A stretch of DNA of 64,000 nt, taken from positions 992,001 through 1,056,000 of the forward strand of contig JAHLKG010000005.1 in assembly GCA_025526995.1 (NCBI GenBank), in the 5' to 3' direction. The stretch comes from Powellomyces hirtus (lineage: Eukaryota > Chytridiomycota > Chytridiomycetes > Spizellomycetales > Powellomycetaceae). The notes under the pieces are model-generated. The model was not told where the DNA came from. It saw only the letters and a program-made list of their open reading frames with translations, and did not search any database. Numbering within the stretch: the stretch's first letter is position 1; each line of letters opens with the position of its first letter. Below, piece by piece: positions 30,749 through 41,796 of this stretch. The translations under genes and the position numbers were made by a program.

Positions 30749-31510
30749 GCAAATCCATCAAGACCCCTCTTCCCTTCTCTTCATGCTCATATGTTACTGT
30801 TTGTGAGGCGTAGACTAGATCACATAGAGCTCGTACCACAGCGGATGTTTGGCGGACTTCATATACCACTATACATGCTGAATAGAGTACGTCATTTGCA
30901 CTTGAACCCTCAAACTGAAAGAGAGTCGGTCAACCTTGACAGATGGTAGTTCGACTTGGCGCTGCTAAGATTTCTTTCGCGCACGGCCATTTAGATATCG
31001 CGTAGTCTTCTTTAGAGCTGCAGAGCGCGATATCAGGTATAGTTAAAGTGCGATATCAGGGATAGTTAGGTTGCGATACTAGGATGCTAAGACTTTGTGC
31101 GCCTTGCGCGAAGCCGAAGTTATCGATACGTTGGAAGTCTGGTGAGTTTTCACACCGTGGTGATGCGTTGTGAACGTACTCCAGTTAGGATTTCCAAAAG
31201 CAATAGAACATTCTAGTGAAAAAAACCACAGGACTGAGGGACATATAACTTTTTTTTTATTACATAAATATACAATTCTGGAACCCATAGGAGCACTATT
31301 TCAATTTCTAATCCATCATGAGATACGTGTGTAGTACGCGGATGAGTACGGATGGGACCCTTTCTTTATTCCCAGCGTTGCGTAGAGACAGAGAGTGAGA
31401 GTGGGACAGCGGGGTGAGTTAAAGCAGGGCGGTCGGTGGGAGGAGGATGGTGCGTCATCAGGTAGGTGGATAGTTGCAAGGCCAGTACGGGCTCGCCCGT
31501 GCGTCAACCT
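30749..31510. other. Intergenic region between convergent genes
   Basis: It holds the 3' ends of the peptidase and septin genes. A short direct repeat lies at 31026-31078. No gene is supported. Confidence 0.5.
31026..31078. repeat. Short tandem repeat, 23-base unit
   Basis: GCGATATCAGGTATAGTTA occurs at 31026 and again, with changes, at 31049 (GCGATATCAGGGATAGTTA). A partial third unit, GCGATAC, starts at 31072. The function is unknown. Confidence 0.6.
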
Positions 31511-32719
31511 CTAAGATCTCAGCTGTCCCATCTGTCGTTCCTTCATCCCTTCCTCAAATTCGGAGCGCAGTCCTCCTGGCAGAGATTCGCGGCTCATGCT
31601 GGCCATGCTTGCTGAGTAGAGTCCGGACGCGGAAGAATCTCTTATATTCTGACCGCCGTCTTTGACGGAGGACGTTGAGGAGCCGAGAACAGAGGTTCGG
31701 ATTTCCAAGAGACGGTCAGTACGCCACTGTTCGTAATACAAGTCGCGAGTGAGGAGCTTGAGTTCGTGGGCATGAGTAATGAAAAGGGTTTCCTTGACTT
31801 GAAGAAAGTCGCAATGTTCTGGATTTTCGACCTCGACCATTCCCCAAGGGTAGCGACGTCCAAGAATACGCGGTTTTGGTTCCGCTTTGGGCAGTGGCGC
31901 GATCAGATCGTGATCCTCAGGCTCAATGTTTTCAGGCTCAGCCTCTTCCGAGTTGACAATGGCAAATGGAAGCATGCCCCGAAGTTCTTCGTTGAGAGCG
32001 ATAGCGGCGGCATCATATTCAATGTCGGGATCTTCGGGGAATGCAAAGACGGGGATGGCAAAGCGCGCCAAGTCGTCGATAACCATGTTCCGCAACTGCC
32101 TGAGGTGGCGAACCGTAAGGAGGTCGGCCTTGCCCAAACACACAATGACGTTCACACGAGCGCACAGCTGCTCGAGAGCGTATCTGTCGATGGGGGTGAG
32201 GCCGTGACAAGCAAAGCAGACCTGCGGGTCCAAGAAGTACAGACAAGCGTGAACCTGGTGGTCCTGTGACTTTGGGTTTCGCTTCACCTTGGATTCCTCC
32301 AGCAGTGTCCGCTCAAACTGCTGGGTGAGGAAACCGACCAATGACGCAACATGCGGTACAATCGACTTGACGTGAACGTCGGATTTGTCGTCGGAAATGT
32401 CTCTATGGATGTTAGCTGGGATGGGAATGCCTGGGGTGTCGATGAGTCGCAGGGAGATCCTCTCTCCGGTTATTGGATCAGTTTCAAATTCAATCCGAGC
32501 GGGAGCCGGGGTTGGCTCGGCGAGGTCCTCTGGAGGGAGGATAGCAGCGACGCCTTTCGGGTCGTCCGGTACGATCTGCTTTACATCCAGACTGTCGAAA
32601 AGGGTTTGTATGTAGGCTGTCTTTCCCGTGAAGCAATGGCCTGCCACCATTAGGTTGAACTGGTTCGCGAGGTTGCGGCGAGCGCGATTGCGGGCTTGAG
32701 GTTTGCTGACAGTCATCAT
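31511..32719 (-). CDS. Septin-family GTPase
   Basis: Septins polymerise into filaments at the bud neck, septum and other cortical sites. This is a 402-residue single-exon gene starting ATGATG at 32719. G1 reads GHCFTGKT (27-34) and fits GxxxxGK[ST], but not the usual GESGLGKST form. G3 is DTPG (about 97) and G4 is GKAD (about 198). The septin-unique region is clear: RRYPWGMVEVENPEHCDF followed by LQVKETLF and HAHELKLLT. The C-terminal 50 residues are Ser-rich with no long coiled coil, so it resembles septin groups lacking that tail. Length is normal for the family. The divergent P-loop suggests a specialised member rather than a core septin. Confidence 0.88.
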   Translation of the reverse strand: MMTVSKPQARNRARRNLANQFNLMVAGHCFTGKTAYIQTLFDSLDVKQIVPDDPKGVAAILPPEDLAEPTPAPARIEFETDPITGERISLRLIDTPGIPIPANIHRDISDDKSDVHVKSIVPHVASLVGFLTQQFERTLLEESKVKRNPKSQDHQVHACLYFLDPQVCFACHGLTPIDRYALEQLCARVNVIVCLGKADLLTVRHLRQLRNMVIDDLARFAIPVFAFPEDPDIEYDAAAIALNEELRGMLPFAIVNSEEAEPENIEPEDHDLIAPLPKAEPKPRILGRRYPWGMVEVENPEHCDFLQVKETLFITHAHELKLLTRDLYYEQWRTDRLLEIRTSVLGSSTSSVKDGGQNIRDSSASGLYSASMASMSRESLPGGLRSEFEEGMKERQMGQLRS

Positions 32720-33650
32720 TGCCGGGCGGGCACGAGAAGGGTCTCAGACAAGGGATATCGGCGTGGGAAGTGGGACTTATGTGCAAAATACGTCGTCGAG
32801 GAGGAAGACTGGTAATGGCGAGCGAACTGACCAACCTTCCAGATATCGATACAAGGAAGAAAGTGGATAGTCAAGCTTACTCTTGTGGTGGCGGCAGGTC
32901 AAGTTGACGGCAGGCAAAAGGGTGAAACGTTGAGTGAAACGCCTCAAAGACACACTCCTTAATGTAGGACTCACTCCGCGTGGGACAATCTCACACATGT
33001 CACACACAAGTCACACACAGACGCGCGTGCTGTATTACGCCTAGAAGTAGTACATCTGTCGTGCCCACATTTAGGAGCCTTGCTCACGTGATGGCGATGC
33101 GCAATGATGACATCACATCACGCGGTCGGCAGTCAGTCAAACGCCCAAAGAGAAACATCATCATGGATTCGGTCCATCGCTGTGAATTATCCAAGTAGTT
33201 GCTGGATGTGTAGCGCCCCAAATAGATAGAGACATTTCGTACGGCGGGCATTTCGTACGTACAGGACTGGAGTAATCAAGATTTGTAGATGACTCCCAGT
33301 TGACATCATCATCCCCCTTCTTGCTTTTTTCTGCTGCCCTTTTTTTTCATATCGTTCCCCCACGTTGCTTTCTGCACCCGTGTGTTCCCCCCCTCATCCC
33401 ACATCCACCGCAAAAAGTGTCGATTTGGTTGCATAGTGTGCTGATACAGCACCGTATAGCATCGATCTGATACTCACACCGCACTCTACGTCACGGTTCG
33501 CTGGGACCCTCTTTCCGGTCCTTGCCTTCTTCCTTTTTTTCGTCGCCCCACGTTTTGCTCTCATATAGGCTCTGCTAGACGACGCCCTTGCAGCCTCCGA
33601 TTGCTCCCCGCGGCTTTTGCTTTGCTGGACCCTGCTCCCTCCCTGACGAC
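32720..33650. other. Divergent promoter region
   Basis: It lies between the septin gene and the Hsp20-like gene, which point away from each other. C/T-rich stretches (about 33310-33410 and 33500-33560) precede the latter start, as in many fungal promoters. No coding sequence is seen. Confidence 0.5.
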
Positions 33651-34607
33651 ATGTTTTTTTCGATATTCATTCCTTCCCGGTTCCTGCCACGATCGCAACG
33701 GCGCAACCAAAAGGGAGATTCTAACAAGGTCCATGCGGAGACCAAAGCCGGACGCTATATACGGGAGATAGTCGCTGACCTGGTTGCCACTGCACAGAGC
33801 GACACCTCGGTACCCACCATTTGCACAACTCCCGCTGAGACACTCAACGGCAACTCTCCTAGCGAAGAGGGCACCAGTGAGCTTGGACCTACTGAGGAGC
33901 AGCAGCAGCGTCTTTCTACGCAAGACCTTCCACCACGTCAACCTCGGGGCAGGAGCCGCAGTGCCTACGACTCTTCTTCCTTCCTCAGCGTCCCGTCTGG
34001 CGACAACCAGCCGCCACAATGGACTGGCAGCCCGCGTTCGGAAAGTCGTAGCAGCACCAGATCATCCTCCTCCATCACCCGCTCCTTCCTGGCCCAGTTC
34101 GCTGTCCGGCGCCGGCTCTCCGCTTCCGCTTCTGTCACCTCCCTATCGCAAACCCTTACCCAGACCCCTTCTCCAAGCGTTTCCCCCGCCTCGTCATCGG
34201 CATCGCGACGCAACCCACGACCAGCACCTCCTTCATCAAGACCGCGGCCGCGTTCTACGTCTGACATCCCGACTCATCCTTCAGCCACCTTTGACTATAC
34301 CCCAACGTACACGCCCACGGCGCCATTGGAGCCGCTCGAAGACTTTCTGCCCCCTGCATACCATTCATTCACTGAGGGCCCGCATGGGTACACTGTTGTC
34401 GCCGAAATTCCCAACGGAATGCCTCTTCATGAAGCGTTCCAAGTATACGTGTACGATGACGACCGTGAAGTGGCTTTTGCTGCGAGCACGGCCCAAATGG
34501 GTGTCAGAATAAAAATGCCTATGGAGGCGGATCTCTCATCAGTCACCGCGAGCGTCTGTGGCGAGCGTCTGACCATCACAATCGCGAAACATGACTTCGC
34601 CATCTGA
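33651..34607 (+). CDS. Disordered protein with C-terminal Hsp20/alpha-crystallin-like domain
   Basis: A 318-residue single-exon frame; the first ATG in frame is at 33651. Residues about 20-225 are rich in Ser, Pro, Arg and Gln and look disordered. The last 80 residues form a beta-sandwich-like domain. GYTVVAEIPNGMPLHEAF matches strand 2-3 of small heat-shock proteins, and VRIKMPMEADLSSVTASV then GERLTITIAK match the conserved F.LP...D...a....GvLtI.vpK block. The C-terminal IXI motif of oligomer-forming members is absent; the protein ends HDFAI. A p23/CS-type fold is an alternative. A chaperone or adaptor role is inferred. Confidence 0.7.
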   Translation: MFFSIFIPSRFLPRSQRRNQKGDSNKVHAETKAGRYIREIVADLVATAQSDTSVPTICTTPAETLNGNSPSEEGTSELGPTEEQQQRLSTQDLPPRQPRGRSRSAYDSSSFLSVPSGDNQPPQWTGSPRSESRSSTRSSSSITRSFLAQFAVRRRLSASASVTSLSQTLTQTPSPSVSPASSSASRRNPRPAPPSSRPRPRSTSDIPTHPSATFDYTPTYTPTAPLEPLEDFLPPAYHSFTEGPHGYTVVAEIPNGMPLHEAFQVYVYDDDREVAFAASTAQMGVRIKMPMEADLSSVTASVCGERLTITIAKHDFAI

Positions 34608-36096
34608 GGAGCAATCCCGCATCGCCGGCCTTGGCGCTCTTGGTTCCTTCACTCTCCACCGTTCCACATTGTACCCCCCACTAATTGCAAATATCTATAT
34701 AGAGCGCCTTGCGCACGCTGCCAATAGGGCGCTGTCTCTAGTGATCTCTGATCCCATACTGTAAATATATTTCATGGCTTATGACAAATCTCTGGGCATT
34801 AGCGACATATCTTCGATCGCATCCTGCGCTTGCAAGCACTTTGTGGCCTTGCGTTGGAAATAATGCACGATGGGCGAGGAAGACGCGAGTGCTGTGGCCC
34901 CAGTTCTCTGATTTTAGCAACGAGATTCTGCTGCTGCCTGGATCTAGTGTGCCTTTGGCCAGCGCCAAGTACGTAAGCCCAGCGGAGTTTCCTCAAGGAA
35001 CAAACACAAGCATAATTCATGAGCAGGCGGGCGGCATGCTGTCATGGGAAGCTACGGGACTTCCCAGTCCACCGCGTTATCCTCCGCCGTGGCTTATCGG
35101 AGTTGTCTGCCTGAGAAAAACACGCGAATGAAAGCCTCCTTCATGACTTGATGTGTCGGGTTAAACAGGGAAACGCGGTCCATCATTGATTCTTGCGTGG
35201 CCCCGCTTTTGGCTCGCGCGGGCCCAAAATAGTAACAGCTTACACGATTACATGCCAATCCATGAGTGTCATAAAATATCTGTGTTAAGACTGATTTCCC
35301 GCGCAATCCCGCCCGCTTCGCAGTTGCGCCTGTAAAGTGAAGGTTTGGCTCACAATTCAGGGCCGTGGGCACATCACTGTTCAGAGCACGATAACATTGA
35401 CAGTAGTGGATATCTAAACACTGGGTTGGAATCGTACCAGAGCCTAAAAAATCGGACCATCAAACTGCGCTACCAACTCCTGGTAAGTTGCCGTTCGAAG
35501 CATATTTTGCTCACTAGCTTGGGATGCATTTTCCCGGGCACGCGCCCGCGGGAAACGCCGCCTATTGTTCCAAGCCTTCTTCGGTTTGCTGGAATCGACT
35601 AGTATGCGTGAAAGGCTTGTGCCATGATATTTTGTGCTTTCATCCTTTCCCCCCGGGTGACGTATTTACTGCCATGTGGCACCATCGCGGGATAAATTCG
35701 GAACGAAAGTCACTACTGAGAGGTTTACTGATTTTTGCATGTTTCCAACTTGGGACTAGGCAAGACAAAGCACCAACTCCCAGCGGACGAACAGACCCGA
35801 ACTTTGCTGTTACATTTCTGCCTCGAACGAAGAACACTGTTCCGACTGTCGTGCGCGATTGTAGATTGATACAACTGCATTGACTCGACACGGAGGAAAG
35901 CGCTCGACCCAAACATACATCGAGCTTGCTTTCACAAAGGATCTAAAGCGCCTGCTGCAGGCCCTGGTCGGGAGCACGTGGTGCTATAGTCCGGTTGTGC
36001 TGTTTCGCAAGCGCGCAAACCATCCGTACCGCACAGACAAAACTCAGCACTACACAAGAACAGCCAGCAGAATCCGGCATCAACAGCGACACAAAC
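34608..36096. other. Intergenic region, no supported gene
   Basis: Only short frames without motifs or splice signals are present (for example 34781-35131 and 35524-35883). AT content is ordinary and no repeat is evident. Part of it must be the promoter of the next gene. Confidence 0.5.
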
Positions 36097-38531
36097 ATGT
36101 CACTCTCCTTCTTCCGCTCAACACAAAGTGCGGCGACTCTAGGGACCGGCGTATCGCAGACGGCCTCCAAACATCCGTCCGGCAGCGCCGCGCCAGCGGA
36201 CGACAATGACAATACCGCATCACAGAAGGCCATGCATCGTATACATCACCCGGATCCCCTGGTGGGCGGTGATCGTATGCCGAGCCGCGATGTGGTAGAT
36301 GGGTGGTTTGAGGAAATTATGGTATGTACTCGTTGCAGATGAACGTGGGCGGATGATTGAAAGCAAATAAGGGCCGAAGGGGGGATAGGTACACAGAAGA
36401 ATCAGGGACCTGATGCTATTTGTCTGATTTTCTCAGGCCTCACTGGTCCCACCATGCCGGAATCGAACATCGATCCCACGCATGCCGGCTCCCCGCCCAC
36501 ATCTGACTCAAGAAAGCAAATGGGAGCTGGTGCGGGCCTACCGGTCGCTGAAGCCACCATACCAGCAAGCTTCCTCGGTGCACTTTCTCCCCTCCTCGTC
36601 CGCCGTGACGCTCCACGACCCGAATCCAACAACCGCACTGGCGGCTAGCCGGCCCGGCCCGCAAGTGGCTATTTTGGCTCTTGCGAACGCTTGTGGTGCT
36701 TTGGCCGCCGCTGATGCTGCATATTCGCATTCTGCGGCTTCCGCGCATGTTTTTCGACCGGCCTTGCTGAGAGATTTGAGAGATCTGAGGGTATCACTCT
36801 CGTCTGAGCTTCTCGCGTAAGTGGTTTGAAAATGTTCCCGGTGCATTGATGCGTTGGATGTGATGAGTACTCATTTGCTTTTTCAATTTCTCTCTCGAAA
36901 ATAGGTGGTCGGACTCATTTTTGGAGCTAGGCGGGTTAGATTATTTAGGCCATCTGCTATCTCACATTGCCGATAAACAGCACCGGTATGCATCATAAGT
37001 CAGCCAGGCATTGTGTTTCCTCGTTCTGATCCAAGTTTTGATTGCTTCTTCTCTGCAGCTCGGTGGAGGATTGGGCTGTCCACACAGAGCTTCTCCGTTG
37101 TGTTCGCGCGCTCACCAAACAAAGGAAAATTGTCGACTATCTGGAACGAGCACCGACTGTTCTGCGATCCCTGGCCAAAACGCTGTTCGGGTGGTGGCAC
37201 GCACACCACCATCACGAAGATCACTACGACTGGTGCTGCAGTGGCCGCGCAGCAAACGTTGCGCCTGCCGCAGACTCCGCCGCTCCGGCTGCTACGGGAT
37301 CCGGCCCGTCGACCGTGGAAATCACTGTGTTCCCGTATTCGTTTGATCGTGATGACGGCACCAAAAAACGCCGGAAATATGAGCGGCGGGACAAACGACA
37401 TCCGGCGTCACGGTTCGCGGAACCAGGGCCGTACCTCACGACAAAGATTCAGCCGCCCTTCCCGGCTCGCACACTCGGCTTGGAGATTTTGACGGCCGTG
37501 ATTGAACACGGCGGGTGGGACATGGCCATGTTGTCTCTCGACGCAATCGGGAACTCGGAGAAAAAACCCAATACTGCTCCATGGACTGTGGCAGCCACGG
37601 GGTTCAAACCTTCCGCGGCGACGCTCCGTCCATGGGCATCCACACTGATGCCCATCGTGCTGGACCGCACGCATCACTGGACTGGGACGCAATCCCGCGC
37701 GCATGATGTGTTTGAGAAGCTGCGGGACGTGCGCCGTCCGGCCTACGGGTCTCGCATCAAATGGGTCACGAGCGACATGATTGATCCGGATGTGCTGTGT
37801 GAAAGCTCAGCTGCGGTGGCCGAGAAGCAGGAAGGCGAACGCGCGGCGCATGAGGACGAGATTTTGAAATTCCTGGAGCGTAATCTGGATCTGCTCACTG
37901 CAATGCTGGAAAGTCACCCGCTGGCGAGTGGATGCTGGGATGGCGACAAGGTTTTGGACCAATCTGGGATGCTGCGCATCATCACAGTAAGTCCTACTGC
38001 AAAGATTATGGATCTGGGATGATACGTGAAACTTTGGGGACACACGTTAAAGCATTTTGCGCATTTCAGAAACTCCGACTCGCTCCGCATGCACCACTCG
38101 TCACCCGCCTTGACGCACTCCACATTTTAGGCCTCCTCTCCCGATCACAGCCCCGGACATCACCAACAACCGACATCATCGAGACGCCCTCAAATCCCCA
38201 GTTCGTCTCACGCATGTTTCACCGACGCACGGCCCCTGCGCCAACGGCACCAACGGCACCACTCTCATCACCCGCCACAGCCAATACCATAAGCAGCGGA
38301 TACCCCGACATCACTGTTTGCGCGCCGACAACGTCCGCGTCACAGGACCCGCAATCACACACAAGCAGCATATCGGACACCGCGGCGGACAGTGATGGCA
38401 CCGTCAGCGATGAGGATTGGGATTTCGCCGGTGATGGAGATCCGGCCGAAATAGTTGCAGTTGCGCAGGAGCGCCAACAGTTTGGAGATATACACCGCAT
38501 TCGCAGAGAGCTGGACCAACTTGGCCTGTAG
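36097..38531 (+). CDS. Formin-type GBD/FH3 (armadillo-like) protein lacking FH2
   Basis: Five exons: 36097-36321, 36437-36816, 36905-36985, 37059-37986 and 38070-38531, giving 691 residues; all phases join. After a disordered start comes PSRDVVDGWFEEIM, then KWELVRAYRSL, as at the start of the Rho-binding domain of diaphanous formins. Next are WSDSFLELGGLDYLGHLLSHI and a helix-rich block with RALTKQRKIVDYLE and TLGLEILTAVIEHGG, as in FH3. The gene then ends in a low-complexity acidic tail, so FH1 and FH2, the actin-nucleating parts, are missing. His- and Ala-rich insertions lie within the repeats. It could be a formin-derived Rho effector or scaffold, or an ELMO-like armadillo protein. The fold assignment rests on pattern. 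Confidence 0.6.
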
Positions 38532-38982
38532 GGAATTGCCGGAAAAGAGCAAATTTTGGTTGTAGAGCAACTGGCTTTTGTTTTATGTATTGTACTGCTG
38601 CCCGGTTGTGTCTAGATCCGTAATTCCTTCTGACCCGAACGCTATTGGGTTTCTTTTCGTAATTTTTTTGTCAATATGAAAATTTAAATTGGCATCATCC
38701 AAGTGTCCGGTTATCTGTGAATCGCCATAGAAGGGAGGCTTAGTCGCGCGTCTGACGGTGGCTGAATGGATGACGCAAGAAAAAGCCTCCGATCATGTCA
38801 GCAAAGCACGCGAACGCGCGCGGGAGTTTTTACGTCTAAGGTTAACTAGAGCTTTCGTGATTCATTTTAATTCCGACTTCCAGTGTTTCCTGTCCCCTTG
38901 ATCCCCTCATTGATTTTCATTCTCCTTTCTCTCACCTCAATTTCCTAAAACATTGATCACCGTTCATTGGATTCAGCGCATA

Positions 38983-41395
38983 ATGTTGTCACGGACGCCA
39001 TGGCTCATCTTGTTGCTGCTCAACATAGCAAGCGCTCAAATTCCCACTCCCAACCCAGCCATTCCCAGTCCAGCGGCTCCACCAGCGACATCTTTGGCAC
39101 CTCCTCCAGCCGCAGGTGGTCAGCAACTTCTTGTTTCCTTCACGCCGCGATTAGGTCGAACGTCGGCTCCATTGGCCGGATCCTGGCTTGGGCTTTCGAT
39201 CGAGTGGACACACGTGGACGACGCGCTTGGGACCGGGGTTGGAGCGTCGCAGCGCAAGGATATCCGCACGGGTCCGATCGTTGCGGGCCTGCTGGAATCT
39301 CTGAGGAACAGCAGTGGGGGTTGGCCTATTCACATCCGCATTGGGGGGAATAGCGCAACTAGACTGTGAGTTCTTTTGACCGGCGTGTCTAGCGGAACAC
39401 CACCAATGACACCAGTGTGTATCTGTATATCTCTCCTTCCGTAGATGGTGGCAAGGATCAACACTCCCGCGAAATCCCCAAAGTCTCTGGATGGTGATCC
39501 CAGAAGAACTTGCGATTCTCCAGCAGGTTGCTGTCGACACCTTCTCCAAGTTTGTCATCACGGTCCCCATGCTGAATCCCGATCCCGCATGTAAGAGCCA
39601 CCTGAGAAAGTTGGACTCGGTTCACACACGGGCATTACAGTACTACAATGTTCCCGAACAGACCAATTTATTATCGTGGGTTTTTTTTCCAGATGCCGTC
39701 GAGTTTCTCACCCAAGGGATCCTGCGCAACATTGCTCCGGAGAACATCTTTGCCATCGAAATCGGGAACGAGCCTGGTGAGTAGCAGCACAACACACCCT
39801 TCCTCCGCGCCCATTTCCACACTGCAACTAATAAGATGTTTGACACTCTCTCAACAGACCACTACGTAAAGAATCAGCGCCGGCCGCCTACTTACGCCTT
39901 CCCCGAGTTCAACGCCGAGTATACCAATGCGTACAACGCCATCACGGCTGCTATTGGAAACGGGTTTGAGTACCAAGGTCCAGCATATGCATATCCGTGG
40001 ACGGAAGAGTACTTTATACCGTTCATACAAACGCAAAAAGGCACAAAATTTGTGGCGTGAGTTCATGACTACTCCTACGGTCCGGATTTGGAAAAAGTGA
40101 TACCATTTGTGCTGATTTGTTGTGATCAGATTTCACAAATATGGGCAACAAGGCTGCTCCGTGTATACAAACCCAAACGCAGTCACCCCACTCACGCTCA
40201 TGCAAGACCCGGAGCCGGAAGAGTACGAGTGGTTGGATGCGATAGCACAAACGTCGAAAGGTACGTAGTTCGCAAAAACACATCCTGAACAAGACATGAG
40301 GGCCCAAATCCAATGATCTAGACTTTAAACGCCTCTTTTTTGGGAACAGCGTTCAACAAAACCCTGGTCTGGGGTGAGGGCGGTTCGTCAAGCTGTAATG
40401 GAACCGCTGGCGTTTCTGATACTTATGTGTCTGCTTTGTGGACGGTTGACATGGCGCTCGAGGTACGTGTTGCCAACATGCGTGTGGCTGGAACGCGGTT
40501 GCTCACCCTATTTGTTTTCACACAGATGGCTTACCGTGGGATTCAGTATGGTTCCATATCAGGGGCTGGACAAACGTACTATGCTCCATACGCCGTCGAT
40601 GAGTCGATAGGACGCGTAACTGCACGTCCCACCTTCTACGGAATGGTAATGGTGCAGCGAATCCTTCGCGGCGCCAACAGCAGGGTGTTCCGAGCTCCTA
40701 TGGATGGCGGATGGGCCACGGTTGGAAACTCTACCAAAACCTGGGGCGTCTTGCACAGCGACGGAAGTGCCAGCCTCGTCATCATTACGAAGGAGGCAGG
40801 CGCAGTGTCGATCAAGACAGCGAATGTGCCGCCCGTCTCATGTCCAAACGGCGCGGCAGCAAAAGGCTTTGTGTCGCGAATGAGCGTGTTGAGCAGTACA
40901 CCCCTGACTGCCACGACCGGCATCACTGTGAACGGACAGACGTGGGACGGCTCGCTGGACGGACGTGCGATCGGAGACTATGTGGAAGAGTCGATTGATC
41001 CCAAAACGGGGATCATAAACGTACCTGGCTACAGTATCGCCGTTCTGCGGGTCGGATGCGATGCCGGAATGATTGGCGTGCAATATACTCCTCCAGTGCC
41101 GGCGCCGTTTATCCCCGCAACGGAACCCGGAAAACCTGGTTGGACCGGAAATGGAACTAGCGCGGGCATTCCGGGCGGGGCCGAAACAGATGCCAATGGA
41201 AATGTCCATGGCCCCAAGGTGGGCGCATTGGTAGGAATCGGAATCGCGGCTGCGGTCGTTCTTCTGGGGGGAATTTTGACTGTCTTGGGCATTCAACGTC
41301 GCCGCCGAGCAACTCTCGTGGACTCGAACTCTCATCCGCATCCGTATGCCAGGAATAGCGCCTATCTTGGAAAGCGTGGAGGCGAGATGGTGTAG
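38983..41395 (+). CDS. Glycoside hydrolase family 79-like protein with membrane anchor
   Basis: Seven exons: 38983-39365, 39445-39590, 39693-39776, 39858-40056, 40130-40260, 40350-40462 and 40526-41395, giving 641 residues. A signal peptide (SRTPWLILLLLNIASA) is followed by a Pro/Ala linker, then the (beta/alpha)8 domain. The acid/base Glu203 is in EIGNEPD, a motif recreated only by splicing; the nucleophile Glu324 is in WGEGGS. GH79 enzymes include fungal beta-glucuronidases and heparanase-like enzymes acting on glucuronate-bearing glycans. Near the C-terminus lies VGALVGIGIAAAVVLLGG followed by QRRRR, a transmembrane anchor. The enzyme would thus sit on the cell surface. The substrate cannot be read from sequence. 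Confidence 0.88.
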
Positions 41396-41796
41396 CTGTG
41401 CGCAAGACATTTCTGCTGCACACAACATCCAACTCCATTTCCAGTGAGATTCAGTGTCAATTTGTGTATTTGTATTGTAGTCGCGGACTAGGGGTGTTGC
41501 ATTTCCCACTACATCCCTACTATCCCGGTCCTGTGTATGTAACATATTGTGTCGCAATTCTTGTACAAATCAAAAAGTCGTACTCCCAAGATTGTACTTG
41601 GGAACCTCAATGAAAAGACCACAGCCGAGATATCACATGAGACTTCCAGAATAAAAGTAATTACAATAAAAGTAATTACGAAACGCGACCATGTCATTAA
41701 GAGGTATGCTTTCGTATTAGGGATGGGATCTACATTAAGGAATTATACTGATACTACTATTAACTAAAAATGGCGTGAGTTCACGCGAACTATCGA

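Noticed and set aside
33784..34512. A 242-codon plus-strand frame
   Set aside because: It is a shifted frame of the Hsp20-like gene; its Pro/Arg/Ser composition comes from the overlapping Ser/Pro-rich coding sequence.
34781..35131. A 116-codon plus-strand frame between the Hsp20-like and formin-like genes
   Set aside because: The sequence lacks motifs or a predicted fold pattern, and overlapping frames on the other strand are equally long.
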